Assembly: GCA_003164785.1 (NCBI GenBank)
Contig: PLUE01000049.1
Span: 1-64,000, forward strand
DNA from: Gammaproteobacteria bacterium
GTDB taxonomy: Bacteria > Pseudomonadota > Gammaproteobacteria > Steroidobacterales > Steroidobacteraceae
Direction of reading: 5' to 3'
Length of the DNA stretch: 64,000 nt
This document shows positions 37,938 through 47,449 of this stretch, in pieces. A program made the position numbers and the translations under genes. The notes below the pieces were generated by a model. That model made no database searches, was not told where the DNA came from, and saw nothing but the letters and a program-made list of their open reading frames with translations. Each line of letters starts with the position of its first letter. Within the stretch, counting starts at the first letter, position 1.

Positions 37938-38959
37938 TAGACTAGAACTCCCAACCTGCGAAGAACTTCCTCGCTCGGTTTCGGAACATGAGAGACGAGG
38001 TCGAGGTCGAGTTCGTAGTTCGCCTTTGTCACACCTCGGGGCGCCGAGTTACGAGTCAAATGGGGGAAGCTCTCCCCAACCTCGTAATAGCTCACTGAAG
38101 TCACTTCAAAGGTCCTGGCATAGCTGCTTCTCAGCGAATCTACAAATCCCGCCTCAATCAGACGGCCGTCGAAATCCGCTCTTACATCATTGTGGACTGC
38201 CAATAGGTCCCGCACTGAGTCAACTCGCTGCGGAAGCGTCTTGCCTGACGGCGCAACAATTAATCGCACTGCTGCGAGGTATAGCGACCTGGCCAGCGAC
38301 TCATCTAGTTGGTCAAGCGATGAGATATGTACGGGGAATCCCCGGCCGGCAATCGCCGTTTTAACTTCGATGACCCCGCCATCTAACGCGAAGTCGTGGA
38401 GGCCGCGTTGCGGTCCTTTCCATGCTTCTACTGTCAGCGCGACCGGGTATCCGGATTCTAAGATTACGCTAAGTATTTGAAGCTCCCCTACCAAGCCGAC
38501 CTCTGCTTCGGGGGACAACAAACGCGGTATCCCGCGTCGCATGAATTCCTGCCATGATCGGATTCGGGCCACAAAGATCGAGAAACGACGCGAATCGTCC
38601 GAAACGTAACGCGATTCCAATGTTCCGAGAACATCGGCCGCCATGATGGCGAACAGGTCTAGGTCCCCCCCTGGCTGCCTAGCAAGACCAATCCAAGTGC
38701 GATCCCTCCCCGCCGCCCCCAACTCCGGACATGTGACCAAGAATCCTTGCCCCTGAGGCAGAGACTCAGCCGGCGGCCGCTGGATGCCTTGGAAGCCCAC
38801 AAGAATCGCCTCCTCATTTCCCGGAAATTCGCGGCCGGCCAGAATTGGACATACGCGCCCGCCGAGAATGGGTATGGTCCGCCAGCCAGCACCGGCAGAC
38901 TCGTATTGCAGAGCGCGCCAAGCGGATCGCAACTCATCGAAGTCAATCTGCGGGGCCAT
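37937..38959 (-). CDS. PD-(D/E)XK-motif protein (DUF4420-like)
   Basis: A 340-aa protein when started at the ATG at 38959 (AGGAAT upstream, 17-bp overlap with the Z1 gene). The longer open frame runs deep into the Z1 gene and is not used. The nuclease-like core reads GLHDFALDGGVIEVKTA, an acidic residue followed by E-V-K, which fits PD-(D/E)XK. This family regularly neighbours Z1, GHKL and AIPR proteins in anti-phage loci. It would be the cleaving component. Confidence 0.82.
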   Translation of the reverse strand: MAPQIDFDELRSAWRALQYESAGAGWRTIPILGGRVCPILAGREFPGNEEAILVGFQGIQRPPAESLPQGQGFLVTCPELGAAGRDRTWIGLARQPGGDLDLFAIMAADVLGTLESRYVSDDSRRFSIFVARIRSWQEFMRRGIPRLLSPEAEVGLVGELQILSVILESGYPVALTVEAWKGPQRGLHDFALDGGVIEVKTAIAGRGFPVHISSLDQLDESLARSLYLAAVRLIVAPSGKTLPQRVDSVRDLLAVHNDVRADFDGRLIEAGFVDSLRSSYARTFEVTSVSYYEVGESFPHLTRNSAPRGVTKANYELDLDLVSHVPKPSEEVLRRLGVLV

Positions 38960-41801
38960 ATTCCTGGTCCCAAAGTACGTTGTTAACTTTGTACTCCACC
39001 TTGGTCCCCGACTTGCTTCCCGGGAAACTAATGCCAAATGCAATGATCGCTGGACACTCCGGTGGAAAGTCCAGTTCGGCCAGTTTAGGGTCCAATGCAT
39101 ACAGAAGGAGCAAGCCGCGTTCTGGGTGTTTTGGAACGTATTCGTCACCGAATCCCCGGACTGCACGCATCGCTGGCCCGTTCGGCTCGTCAGGCTCCGT
39201 CTCTCCGCGCCGCCGCGCCGAATCCTTGTGCCACGCCTTTTTCGAAAGACTAAGCGCTGCCATCCACGCCGCCTCATCTAAATCAATGCTTTCATCACGC
39301 GTTGAAAGTAATCGCCTGATCGAATAACGACCCTCTGCCCCGGAATTCTGCTTGCGCTTGAGCATACTCACCGAAACACCCGGGAGCAATTCCAGCGGCC
39401 TTCCCTCACCTCCGCCGATCAAGGCCACTGTCCACTCGGTAAGCTCACCAACTTTCACCATTGACCCAATGAACTCCGCGAGCATAAGGCCGTTTACTTT
39501 GTACGCATCAGAATGGGTTCGGTACTTGCTGAGAAAGTCGATGACGCGTTCTGCTCCCACATCGCGCCAGAGATAGCCTAGCCATTTCTGAACCGATCCC
39601 CCGCGTACTCGTTCCGGATTCACCTCAGGGGTTGGAAGGTCGCTCACCAGCCGTCTGGCGACAGCAAGATTCGCACTGAGAATAGTGGTATCCCGGTGTA
39701 AAGCTACCGTCTCCAACAGTTGTCCGCTGAAAGACAACATCAGATTTCGGGCTGCCCGCATTTTTAGCCTGGATGTGACCATCAGAACGGAATGAGATTG
39801 GACCTTCAAACCGTATTCTCTCGGGGTCGCGCCACTGGCGGCCATGAGGTCAAACTCCTCTCGGAGTTCCTCGGCCGCTTCAGTGATGTGTCGGAACCAG
39901 AGAATGAGTTCATCCGTCGTATAAAGTCGGCAAAGATCAAGATAGCCGGGCCGATATCCAAACCAACGTCCCATCTGCATCAATGTGTCATACATCCTCG
40001 ACGCGCGCAAAAAGTAGCTTGTGCACAAGCCCTCAAGCGTGAGGCCTCGTGCGAGCTTGTCGCCTCCGACTGCGATCACCTTCAGACCGGTAAGACGTCG
40101 TTCATGGTAATCAAGCGCATCCTTGGCAGTGCCATTGATCATTCGAACCTCGATTTCGGCAACAACGTCAGGCAGAGCCTCTCTTATCGCAGACCAGTCC
40201 AAAGGTGCGCCCCACTGGTCATCAGGAAGGTCCCGTCTGACCGCCGCTGACGTCGGTACGAAGTCACTAATCCAAAGCCCTTCGAGCGAGGCATAGTCGG
40301 ACTCTGCACCGATGTTCCTGGTCAGCCTTTGCCGCAGACCCCTTACAAAACTCTCGATCTGATCGTGCACCTCCCGCTGCACTGAGTTGAATCGAGTGAC
40401 ATGAACGAGCATGGAGCAATGTTCCTTGCCTTGGCCGCGGATTCGTCGCGCTGCGCAAGCGAGAACGAACGCGCAAATTGCCTCCATGAGTGATTGCGGT
40501 AGGACCTGCTCCCCATTGATCTGCGGCATATACCCGTTCTTGTGCTTCAAAGGCATCCATCCGCCGGTTCCATCCGATGAAGCGAAATCACTAACCGGGT
40601 GCACGAGAGGGAGACCGGTCTGTCTGCCGTCGGCGTCGGACAGGCCAAATATGCGAACCGGACCCACATAGTTCGAGGGCGCCGCTAAATTAATTATGAA
40701 AGACGATGGAAATAGATCTTGGCCCTCTTCGCGGGTGGCACCTCTCTCGTGTATGAAAATGTTCGCAAAGGGAGTAGCGGTATATCCAACATATGCGGAC
40801 CGGGCAAAGGACCGGAGAATCTTGCGGATTCGACTGTTGATCGCCGTTGGTTCATGTTCATCGTCCGGGGCACCGTCCTGACCGAAGACTTGCTCGCCAG
40901 TATCGACTGAGGCGTGATCTGCTTCGTCGTCCACGATAAGAATGGGCAATTGCGCAACGAATCGACGACCGGTTTGGTCGGCCGAATCGGCGACATGGTT
41001 GCTAATCCAGTCGAGCAGGCGCTGCAACACGGTCTTGTTCTTTTTGACAACGAAGAGCCACGGACGCTGCTCAGGCGTGATGGCCAGATGCCGGGCCACT
41101 TTGGTGTTAAAGTCTCCAGCCTGTGTGCGGTTGGTCGCACAATTGGGCTTGATGTTTGCATCGCGGCCGCCGAATCCGACGCCAACAAAATGCAGAATCT
41201 CTGGATCCGGGTTCGTCGCATAGCCAAGAAACCCTTCATCTAGTCGCGCCTGTGTCTGAGAACGAAGGTTGTTGTGCAACCCTGCCAAGACGATGATGAT
41301 TTTGTAACCGGCATCGGCGGCCTTACAAATGACCCCGGTGTAGTGTGCCGTCTTACCGGATTGCACATGACCGACCACCAATCCACGGCGGTCCCAGTCT
41401 CCCAATCGTATCGGATCCTCCAGCAACTCAAGCACCGCGTCGGTGGATTTGTCGAGAGCATCTGCCACTTTCCACGACAGGCTGCCTTCCATCCATTCAC
41501 GATAACGCTGCCAGTATCGCCAATCCTTTTTTCGTTCCGAATTCAGCCAAGGCTGATGCCCCTGTTCGCTTTTCAGGGTCGTGTCCTTGCCAATCCAAAG
41601 GCTGTATCGTCTGATCAGCTCATCGATAACCGCTTGGCGATCGAGATTTTGGCCCCACTCCGGCTTTATCGACAGGACTAAATCGATTTTTTCGCTGATC
41701 AACCCAGGGGTGATCGCTGTCCGCTCTGCCTCGTCAAGAATCAAGTCTTGAACGAATTTGATAACTCGACCCATGGCCATTTCGATACTGCTGGACATCA
41801 T
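38943..41801 (-). CDS. Z1-domain P-loop ATPase (helicase-like)
   Basis: A 952-aa protein with P-loop GHVQSGKT (144-151), Walker-B-like LPILIVDDEADHAS, YVGYTATPFANIFIH (motif III-like) and the C-terminal Z1 region with GGDKLARGLTLEGL and MYDTLMQMGRWFGYRPGY. Z1 proteins are superfamily-II-like ATPases found with MORC/MutL-like ATPases and endonucleases. The ATG overlaps the stop of the preceding GHKL gene (ATGA). It is the probable DNA motor of the operon. Confidence 0.92.
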   Translation of the reverse strand: MMSSSIEMAMGRVIKFVQDLILDEAERTAITPGLISEKIDLVLSIKPEWGQNLDRQAVIDELIRRYSLWIGKDTTLKSEQGHQPWLNSERKKDWRYWQRYREWMEGSLSWKVADALDKSTDAVLELLEDPIRLGDWDRRGLVVGHVQSGKTAHYTGVICKAADAGYKIIIVLAGLHNNLRSQTQARLDEGFLGYATNPDPEILHFVGVGFGGRDANIKPNCATNRTQAGDFNTKVARHLAITPEQRPWLFVVKKNKTVLQRLLDWISNHVADSADQTGRRFVAQLPILIVDDEADHASVDTGEQVFGQDGAPDDEHEPTAINSRIRKILRSFARSAYVGYTATPFANIFIHERGATREEGQDLFPSSFIINLAAPSNYVGPVRIFGLSDADGRQTGLPLVHPVSDFASSDGTGGWMPLKHKNGYMPQINGEQVLPQSLMEAICAFVLACAARRIRGQGKEHCSMLVHVTRFNSVQREVHDQIESFVRGLRQRLTRNIGAESDYASLEGLWISDFVPTSAAVRRDLPDDQWGAPLDWSAIREALPDVVAEIEVRMINGTAKDALDYHERRLTGLKVIAVGGDKLARGLTLEGLCTSYFLRASRMYDTLMQMGRWFGYRPGYLDLCRLYTTDELILWFRHITEAAEELREEFDLMAASGATPREYGLKVQSHSVLMVTSRLKMRAARNLMLSFSGQLLETVALHRDTTILSANLAVARRLVSDLPTPEVNPERVRGGSVQKWLGYLWRDVGAERVIDFLSKYRTHSDAYKVNGLMLAEFIGSMVKVGELTEWTVALIGGGEGRPLELLPGVSVSMLKRKQNSGAEGRYSIRRLLSTRDESIDLDEAAWMAALSLSKKAWHKDSARRRGETEPDEPNGPAMRAVRGFGDEYVPKHPERGLLLLYALDPKLAELDFPPECPAIIAFGISFPGSKSGTKVEYKVNNVLWDQEYGPAD

Positions 41802-43309
41802 TCACCGCCTGGAGTTAAAGCTTCAATCGTAGGGAGCGCGTCGACTAGAACTGGGTAGTTGCTGAAAGGCTCCATTTGCTTGAGTGCGCTTCGCGCCTCT
41901 GCGCACGACACGCCTTTGCGAAGTACCATGTTGCGATAGATGACCGTGAGGACGGCGTCCACATCACTTGCTGGAGCTCCCGCAAACCCAGTGCGTGGGG
42001 TCTCACGCTGCTCCGACGTGTCAAGCCAAATTCGTTGCACAGGGACTGTTTCTTCTATGACTCGAAGCATGGCGCGAATCTGTGCCGCCAATTCGCCGGC
42101 TTCCAAGAGCGTCTCACTAATTACCGGGTGGGCAAGATCGAGCCGGTAGCGAAGTCCCCCATCGAAGCGCTCTGCCCGCCACGCCTGCACTATGGCGATT
42201 CCCGTTGGACCGCGTGAACCCGCGCCTCGATGAGCGAATACCCTGCGCGCGCGATGGCGGCTGTCCTCCGCCAACAGTGTAAGTCGCTCCCGGATTTCGA
42301 TCGGCGGGCGAGCGACAGACTTGCGCACATCAATGCTCCAGGCCACATCAGCGGAATTGGGTATATCTAGCCTGATCCTCGCCAGGCGTTGTGACTCCTC
42401 CTTGGTCCACGATCTGCCGCGACCTAGTCCGAGCCAGCTCCCAGCCACAAGCAATCGGCGATTGCGGTAGACATAAAACCCCTGTTGAGCGGTCCATCCA
42501 TGAGGGCCAGCGGCTTCCTGCTGCTCCCGAGTCGTTAGGCGATCTTTGTGAGGAAGCACGTGACATTGCACTTCGACTTCGGATCCTGCAGCGAGCAAAC
42601 ACTCTACGGGCGACGACCAAGTGGCCGCATGATCTAGCAAATATGGATCCCACGCTTTGATTGGCCGGCCGTTGATCGTCAGTTGAATGGTCTCTGGATG
42701 TTTGAGGAAGCGATGAAAGACCATTGCGAGGTGCGCTTGCACTCGGTCAACAAGCTCTAGGAAGTCTTGTTGCAAGAAGCCGGGCGTGACGATTCGGTCC
42801 AAATTCTCCCAAAGCACAATGGTTCCGTGTCGCGTTTGATGAATGGGCGCTATCAGTTCTTCTGCACCCGCAGCTGGACCTTCCAGCAGGAACCAGCCAT
42901 CGCCTTCCGCAGTCGCCAAAACGTCAAGATCCCAACGTAGACAGCTGCTCGCACCTTGCGTACTGGTCGCGACGGTAAGTCGTCGACACTGTGAAAACGA
43001 GGCAGTCTTGAGCCCCAAGCCAAATCGACCGAGATCCAATGAGTGTCGTTCGTCGAGCGGACTTCTGTGCCCCAGTCGCATCGCAACGTCGAGTTGTTCG
43101 GCTGTCATCCCAACGCCATCATCGATGATGCGAATTGAACTTTTGCTGCCTTTCCAATCGAAAATTAGGCTCACAACGGTCGCGCCGGCTGAAATGCTAT
43201 TATCGATCACATCCGCGAGCGCCGTCGCCGTTGAATATCCCAGTCCGCGCAACGACTCCAGCATCGCGGCGGCCCTTGGCGGGGCATGGCGTACCCTATC
43301 TCGTGTCAC
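41798..43309 (-). CDS. MORC/MutL-like GHKL ATPase (copy 1)
   Basis: A 503-aa protein with a Bergerat fold: N box [16 protein letters not shown]1 IIDDGVGM, G2 [11 protein letters not shown]. The C-terminal half has the [16 protein letters not shown] segment seen in prokaryotic MORC-type proteins. GTG start overlaps the sigma-like gene stop (GTGA). It is paralogous to the 46010-47449 gene. GHKL ATPases of this kind act as DNA clamps in repair and restriction systems. Confidence 0.92.
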   Translation of the reverse strand: MTRDRVRHAPPRAAAMLESLRGLGYSTATALADVIDNSISAGATVVSLIFDWKGSKSSIRIIDDGVGMTAEQLDVAMRLGHRSPLDERHSLDLGRFGLGLKTASFSQCRRLTVATSTQGASSCLRWDLDVLATAEGDGWFLLEGPAAGAEELIAPIHQTRHGTIVLWENLDRIVTPGFLQQDFLELVDRVQAHLAMVFHRFLKHPETIQLTINGRPIKAWDPYLLDHAATWSSPVECLLAAGSEVEVQCHVLPHKDRLTTREQQEAAGPHGWTAQQGFYVYRNRRLLVAGSWLGLGRGRSWTKEESQRLARIRLDIPNSADVAWSIDVRKSVARPPIEIRERLTLLAEDSRHRARRVFAHRGAGSRGPTGIAIVQAWRAERFDGGLRYRLDLAHPVISETLLEAGELAAQIRAMLRVIEETVPVQRIWLDTSEQRETPRTGFAGAPASDVDAVLTVIYRNMVLRKGVSCAEARSALKQMEPFSNYPVLVDALPTIEALTPGGE

Positions 43310-45414
43310 GATTGCCCCTCCGCGACTGCGCAGGGTACTTTTCGATCAATCTCGTCGAAGAATGAACGGAGCACCGCGTTCCTCGCTGGATGACCCAGAA
43401 TCTTCAATCCCTTCGATTCAATCTGCCTAATGCGCTCTCGCGTCAAATTGAACTTTTCTCCGATCTCCTCGAGGGTGTGGCTTTCGTCATCAACCAAACC
43501 AAACCGCAGTCGGATAACTTCGCTGATTTTCGGAGGAATATTGGCCAGAGTTTGGGCGACAACAACTCGAAGCGCTTCGGTCATCGCCATTGCCTCCGGT
43601 CCCGCAGTTGGGTCAATGAATTGCTCGGGCACAATCTCGCAACACGTCAATCCATCAGCAGGATCGTCAATCGATACATAGTCCATATCGACTCCCAAGA
43701 TTTTGGCGACTGTTGCCGAATTCATCGATGCGCGCTCACCGATCATACCCATCGACGCGGGCATACCGGTGGTCCGTTCAATATCCTCTTGTATACGGCT
43801 CACTCGATTTAGTATTTCGACCATGTGGACTGGAATTCGCACGAGTCTGGCTTGGTCGGCGATCGCTCGCGTTATTGCCTGACGAATCCACCAAGTTCCA
43901 TACGTTGAGAACTTAAACCCTCGTCGATGATCGAACTTCTCGGCAGCCTTCATCAGGCCGATGTTGCCCTCCTGCACCAGATCGAGAAACGAAAGGCCTC
44001 GGTACATATATCGTCGTGCCAGTGAATTCACCAGCCTCAGATTGCTCACAACCAAACGGTTCCGAAAATCTCGGAAGGTGGTCAATTCCTTAGAAAGCTT
44101 AATTCGAACATCCGAACCAACGTCATCAGACAGAGACTCGCATGTCCGTTCGATGAAGGACATTTTTAGTCGGAGGCTTCTTAGATTCGCCGCGATCTCC
44201 TCGACGGGTACTTCAGCTTGAGAAAGCTCTTGTCTAAGGCTCGTAATTTGAGATGCGACATCCGCAAGCAAAGGCGGATCATCGGCCGCGGACGCTGGCT
44301 CGTCTTCAATGGCATCGTGATCGCCGACGTCGTGGGCTACCTCTAATTCCTCTGGATCGCCGTCGACACGTGCATCCGGCGAATCCTGCTCAACCACCGC
44401 GGAAAGCGAACCTACCCCCTGCAAGCCACGCTCGGCTTGTTGCACAAATTCGTTCAGCAATTCAGGATTTCGACTTATGACATCAATCGCTCGATACTTC
44501 GCCTCTTCCATGCCTAGCGCGAATTCGACCTCTTGGTCCTTGGAAATAAGGTCTTCATGCGCCACTTCGCGCTGATAATAGCGACCGGGATCATTCGATG
44601 CCGCGAGAAGGTCAGCCAAATAATTTAAAGCTCCTTCGATACCACCGGCTACATTGTTGTCCGCGGTTAAATCAGTGGCCGGCAGGCTAATTTCGGCGTC
44701 GTCAATGCTAATTCCCAAATCCTGCAAAATGAACACGAGGCATTTGTGAAGGTTCTGAATAAAATCATCATCAGGGCTTTGGAGCGCCATCTCCAGCGTC
44801 GAACTTGAGAGCCGTCCATCTTGCAAGCCAACCGACAGGATCCTGGATATCTGCGTGCGCATCTCCTCATCGATATGAATTGACCTTGCGGCGTGCACCA
44901 CAGGTTCGGGCAGCGTAATTTCAACTTCATCCCAGTTTGGATCAAGGTCGACCGGCCAATGAGCCGACATCGCTTCTTGAATTTCCGATAGTGCATTGAG
45001 CGATGAGACTTCCGCTAATGGCAGAAATATTTCGTCGGCGTGCTCCCACCGGTCAATTGCCAACGCGTCACTCGGAATGGGAGCGGCTTCAGCCCCCGAT
45101 GCTGTTTCCGCGCCGCCTGAGTCAAGATCAACCCGGCTTTTTGCCAAGTAATCTTCGAAAAGGGCGACGACATCACGATTTTTGGACAGCTCGGCATGTT
45201 GCGAAGCGTTTTTACCGAAGGCGTCGACCAAATCCATGTCCGCGCCGGCGTCTAACAACAGCCGGCAAACCTCAATATGACCACGAGATGCTGCCAACAT
45301 CAAAAGGGAGCGCCCATCCTTGTCCGTCATATCAACTTTAAGGCCGCGTTGAATTTGGAGACGAACCGCGTCTGTCGCTCCAGAGACAACAGCAAGCTTC
45401 ATCAGCGGGTTCAC
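43306..45414 (-). CDS. Ankyrin-repeat protein fused to a sigma-70 factor
   Basis: A 702-aa protein starting at GTG 45414 (GTGA overlap with vsr); a longer frame to 45495 is less likely. Residues 1-110 carry ankyrin repeats ([20 protein letters not shown]). A long acidic linker follows. From about 442 to the end is a sigma-70 core: region 2 ([37 protein letters not shown]), region 3 and region 4 ([19 protein letters not shown]). Promoter-recognition motifs look intact. A sigma-like protein inside a restriction-like operon is unusual; it could redirect RNA polymerase on infection, regulate the operon, or bind phage promoter DNA. Confidence 0.9.
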   Translation of the reverse strand: MNPLMKLAVVSGATDAVRLQIQRGLKVDMTDKDGRSLLMLAASRGHIEVCRLLLDAGADMDLVDAFGKNASQHAELSKNRDVVALFEDYLAKSRVDLDSGGAETASGAEAAPIPSDALAIDRWEHADEIFLPLAEVSSLNALSEIQEAMSAHWPVDLDPNWDEVEITLPEPVVHAARSIHIDEEMRTQISRILSVGLQDGRLSSSTLEMALQSPDDDFIQNLHKCLVFILQDLGISIDDAEISLPATDLTADNNVAGGIEGALNYLADLLAASNDPGRYYQREVAHEDLISKDQEVEFALGMEEAKYRAIDVISRNPELLNEFVQQAERGLQGVGSLSAVVEQDSPDARVDGDPEELEVAHDVGDHDAIEDEPASAADDPPLLADVASQITSLRQELSQAEVPVEEIAANLRSLRLKMSFIERTCESLSDDVGSDVRIKLSKELTTFRDFRNRLVVSNLRLVNSLARRYMYRGLSFLDLVQEGNIGLMKAAEKFDHRRGFKFSTYGTWWIRQAITRAIADQARLVRIPVHMVEILNRVSRIQEDIERTTGMPASMGMIGERASMNSATVAKILGVDMDYVSIDDPADGLTCCEIVPEQFIDPTAGPEAMAMTEALRVVVAQTLANIPPKISEVIRLRFGLVDDESHTLEEIGEKFNLTRERIRQIESKGLKILGHPARNAVLRSFFDEIDRKVPCAVAEGQS

Positions 45415-45878
45415 TTGGCCAAGCCGTCGTCCGACGACAGGTAATCCAAGATCTTCGCGATCACCCAGTCGCGTTGAGCTAGCTGATGTTCCCACAGTCT
45501 AAGTACGGTCCACCTCTGCCGGCGCAGCAAACGGTTTACGAATCGGTCGCGTGTCCGATTGTCCTTGAGCTTTTTCACCCAGAATTCTCGGTTTGCACTG
45601 GGGCTGGTGCAATGGAGCGGACAGCCATGCCAGAAGCATCCGTCTATGAACACGGCAACACGGCGATCTTTGAACACAAAATCCGGCCTTACCTGGCGGC
45701 TTTTCCCTTCAGGTCCACCGGCACTCGGCAGCTTGATTGCGAGATGGCGTCGCCAGCCGGTAATTCGTTGGGCGCGCAGTAGTTTCGCGAATGCCAGCTC
45801 CGTAGCCTTATTTCCCCGGCTGCGAATCCGTGCCATGACCTCCGAGCGCTTGGACTTTGAGAATACGTCGGACATCAT
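45411..45878 (-). CDS. vsr: Very short patch repair endonuclease (Vsr)
   Basis: A 155-aa Vsr: [61 protein letters not shown] and KLKDNRTRD. Vsr nicks at T-G mismatches arising by deamination of 5-methylcytosine made by Dcm-type enzymes, which fits the methyltransferase at the head of the operon. ATG 45878 or 45875 are both possible; the open frame to 45989 adds unrelated residues. Zn-binding and catalytic Asp residues appear present. Confidence 0.95.
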   Translation of the reverse strand: MMSDVFSKSKRSEVMARIRSRGNKATELAFAKLLRAQRITGWRRHLAIKLPSAGGPEGKSRQVRPDFVFKDRRVAVFIDGCFWHGCPLHCTSPSANREFWVKKLKDNRTRDRFVNRLLRRQRWTVLRLWEHQLAQRDWVIAKILDYLSSDDGLAK

Positions 45879-46009
45879 TCGTCCATGAACTCCAGCTGCT
45901 TCTAATCCCTGTATCGCCCGACGGCAGCAATTCGATGGTGCGTTACGCGGTGTCTGATGCAGTCGCGCAACAGCATAGCCGAATGGCAACTTTTTGCACC
46001 TGCTGCAAT

Positions 46010-47449
46010 CTATTGCACTGAGTGCCTGTCGAGCTTTCCCACCACCGCGCTTGGAATTCCATCGGAGAGCAACACCCCGCCGGACAATTCTCGCTCCTCA
46101 GACAAGCGGTTAATGAGAGCCAACACGACTTTTTGCTCCTCCTTGGTGGCAATTCGCATTAATTCGTCCTGCAGCTCTTGAATCGTCCAAAGCCGGGCAC
46201 CGACCCTCAAACGCTCTGACTTCGACTTGGACATTGCCCCGTCGGAAACCGGCTTCAGGACCTTCGCGTGGCCTTCTCCGCGCACGGGTTTGACGGCGAC
46301 CGCGGACCCTAGATTGCGAATTGGCGCTTCAATATGGCCGTTGCCGCTGGAACGCCGATATGCGGCCTGAGCGGTCTTGACAACAGGAGCTATGGCCTTT
46401 TCGATCACTTCACGTAATTGACGTGGCAACTGAACACGCATTTTCGCCACGTTGATTCGAAATGCATCATCCAAGCGTGGATCAAAGCTCAGGGCTACGC
46501 GCGCCAGCTTTGTGTGCTCATCAATCGTGCGCAGGTTGCTCCATCCGCCACTTTGCACCATGCGGTCAGCGCGGTAGATGTAAAATCCCTGCTGTCGGTT
46601 CCAACGCAGCGATCCGGCAGCGCCGGCGTGCGCTTCTGGCGACGAAAACTCGTCTTGGTGAGGCAAGACATAAGGCTCCATCAATACGGTGCCTGTGATG
46701 CCGTCATGATCGTACTGAAGCACAACCGGCTCAAGACGGGCCGTGCTTTTCTCCGCCCGAACGAAAGGGTCCCAAGGACGCAGTTGCTTTCCGTTCACCG
46801 AGATCCGCACTCTGCGTCGTCCCGCTTCACCTGCAAGATATCGGTGGAAGACCATGGCCAGATGTTCTTCCAGCTCCGAGCACATGCCAAGAATCCGCTT
46901 CTTGATCATGCCACCGTAGGGATGCTTAAGGCCAAGTATACGATCAAGGCGCCTCCAGAGAACGACAGTCCCGGTGCGTACCAGAAGCGGCTCGCGAAGC
47001 AACTCCGTGTATTCCTCTCGCCCGACATCAAGGATCTCCCATGCATCGGTCTCCACGATGTGTGCGAGGTCCCAGGCGTAGGCACAAATCTGGGGCTGAT
47101 TCGGATTTGAACGACTCGCAATCAGCAGGTGCTGACATTGGCTCATCGAAGCGGTTTTTAGTCCAAGCCCAAATTTCCCCAGTGATTTCTCTTTATCGTA
47201 CTCACGGGTTGCACCATACCTCAGTGCCTCGCGCACCTGAGCCGGCGTCATGCCCTTGCCGTCATCGCAGATGCGTACCCACGAGTCATCGCCATCGTTG
47301 CGGATGTCTATACTGACACGGCCGGCGCCCGCTTCGATCGAGTTGTCGACTATGTCTGCCACTGCGGCTGGAAAGTCATAGCCCATATCGCGAAGCGAGG
47401 AGATTAATCGCCGCGCCGAAGGTATTAATTCGTGATTTTTCTTGCCCAT
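46010..47449 (-). CDS. MORC/MutL-like GHKL ATPase (copy 2)
   Basis: A 479-aa Bergerat-fold ATPase: [43 protein letters not shown], and the QQGFYIYRADRMVQSGGW segment shared with copy 1. ATG 47449 has GGAG upstream and overlaps the methyltransferase stop by 25 bp. Two diverged copies in one operon suggest a heterodimer, as with MutL-like or type II topoisomerase subunits. Confidence 0.92.
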   Translation of the reverse strand: MGKKNHELIPSARRLISSLRDMGYDFPAAVADIVDNSIEAGAGRVSIDIRNDGDDSWVRICDDGKGMTPAQVREALRYGATREYDKEKSLGKFGLGLKTASMSQCQHLLIASRSNPNQPQICAYAWDLAHIVETDAWEILDVGREEYTELLREPLLVRTGTVVLWRRLDRILGLKHPYGGMIKKRILGMCSELEEHLAMVFHRYLAGEAGRRRVRISVNGKQLRPWDPFVRAEKSTARLEPVVLQYDHDGITGTVLMEPYVLPHQDEFSSPEAHAGAAGSLRWNRQQGFYIYRADRMVQSGGWSNLRTIDEHTKLARVALSFDPRLDDAFRINVAKMRVQLPRQLREVIEKAIAPVVKTAQAAYRRSSGNGHIEAPIRNLGSAVAVKPVRGEGHAKVLKPVSDGAMSKSKSERLRVGARLWTIQELQDELMRIATKEEQKVVLALINRLSEERELSGGVLLSDGIPSAVVGKLDRHSVQ

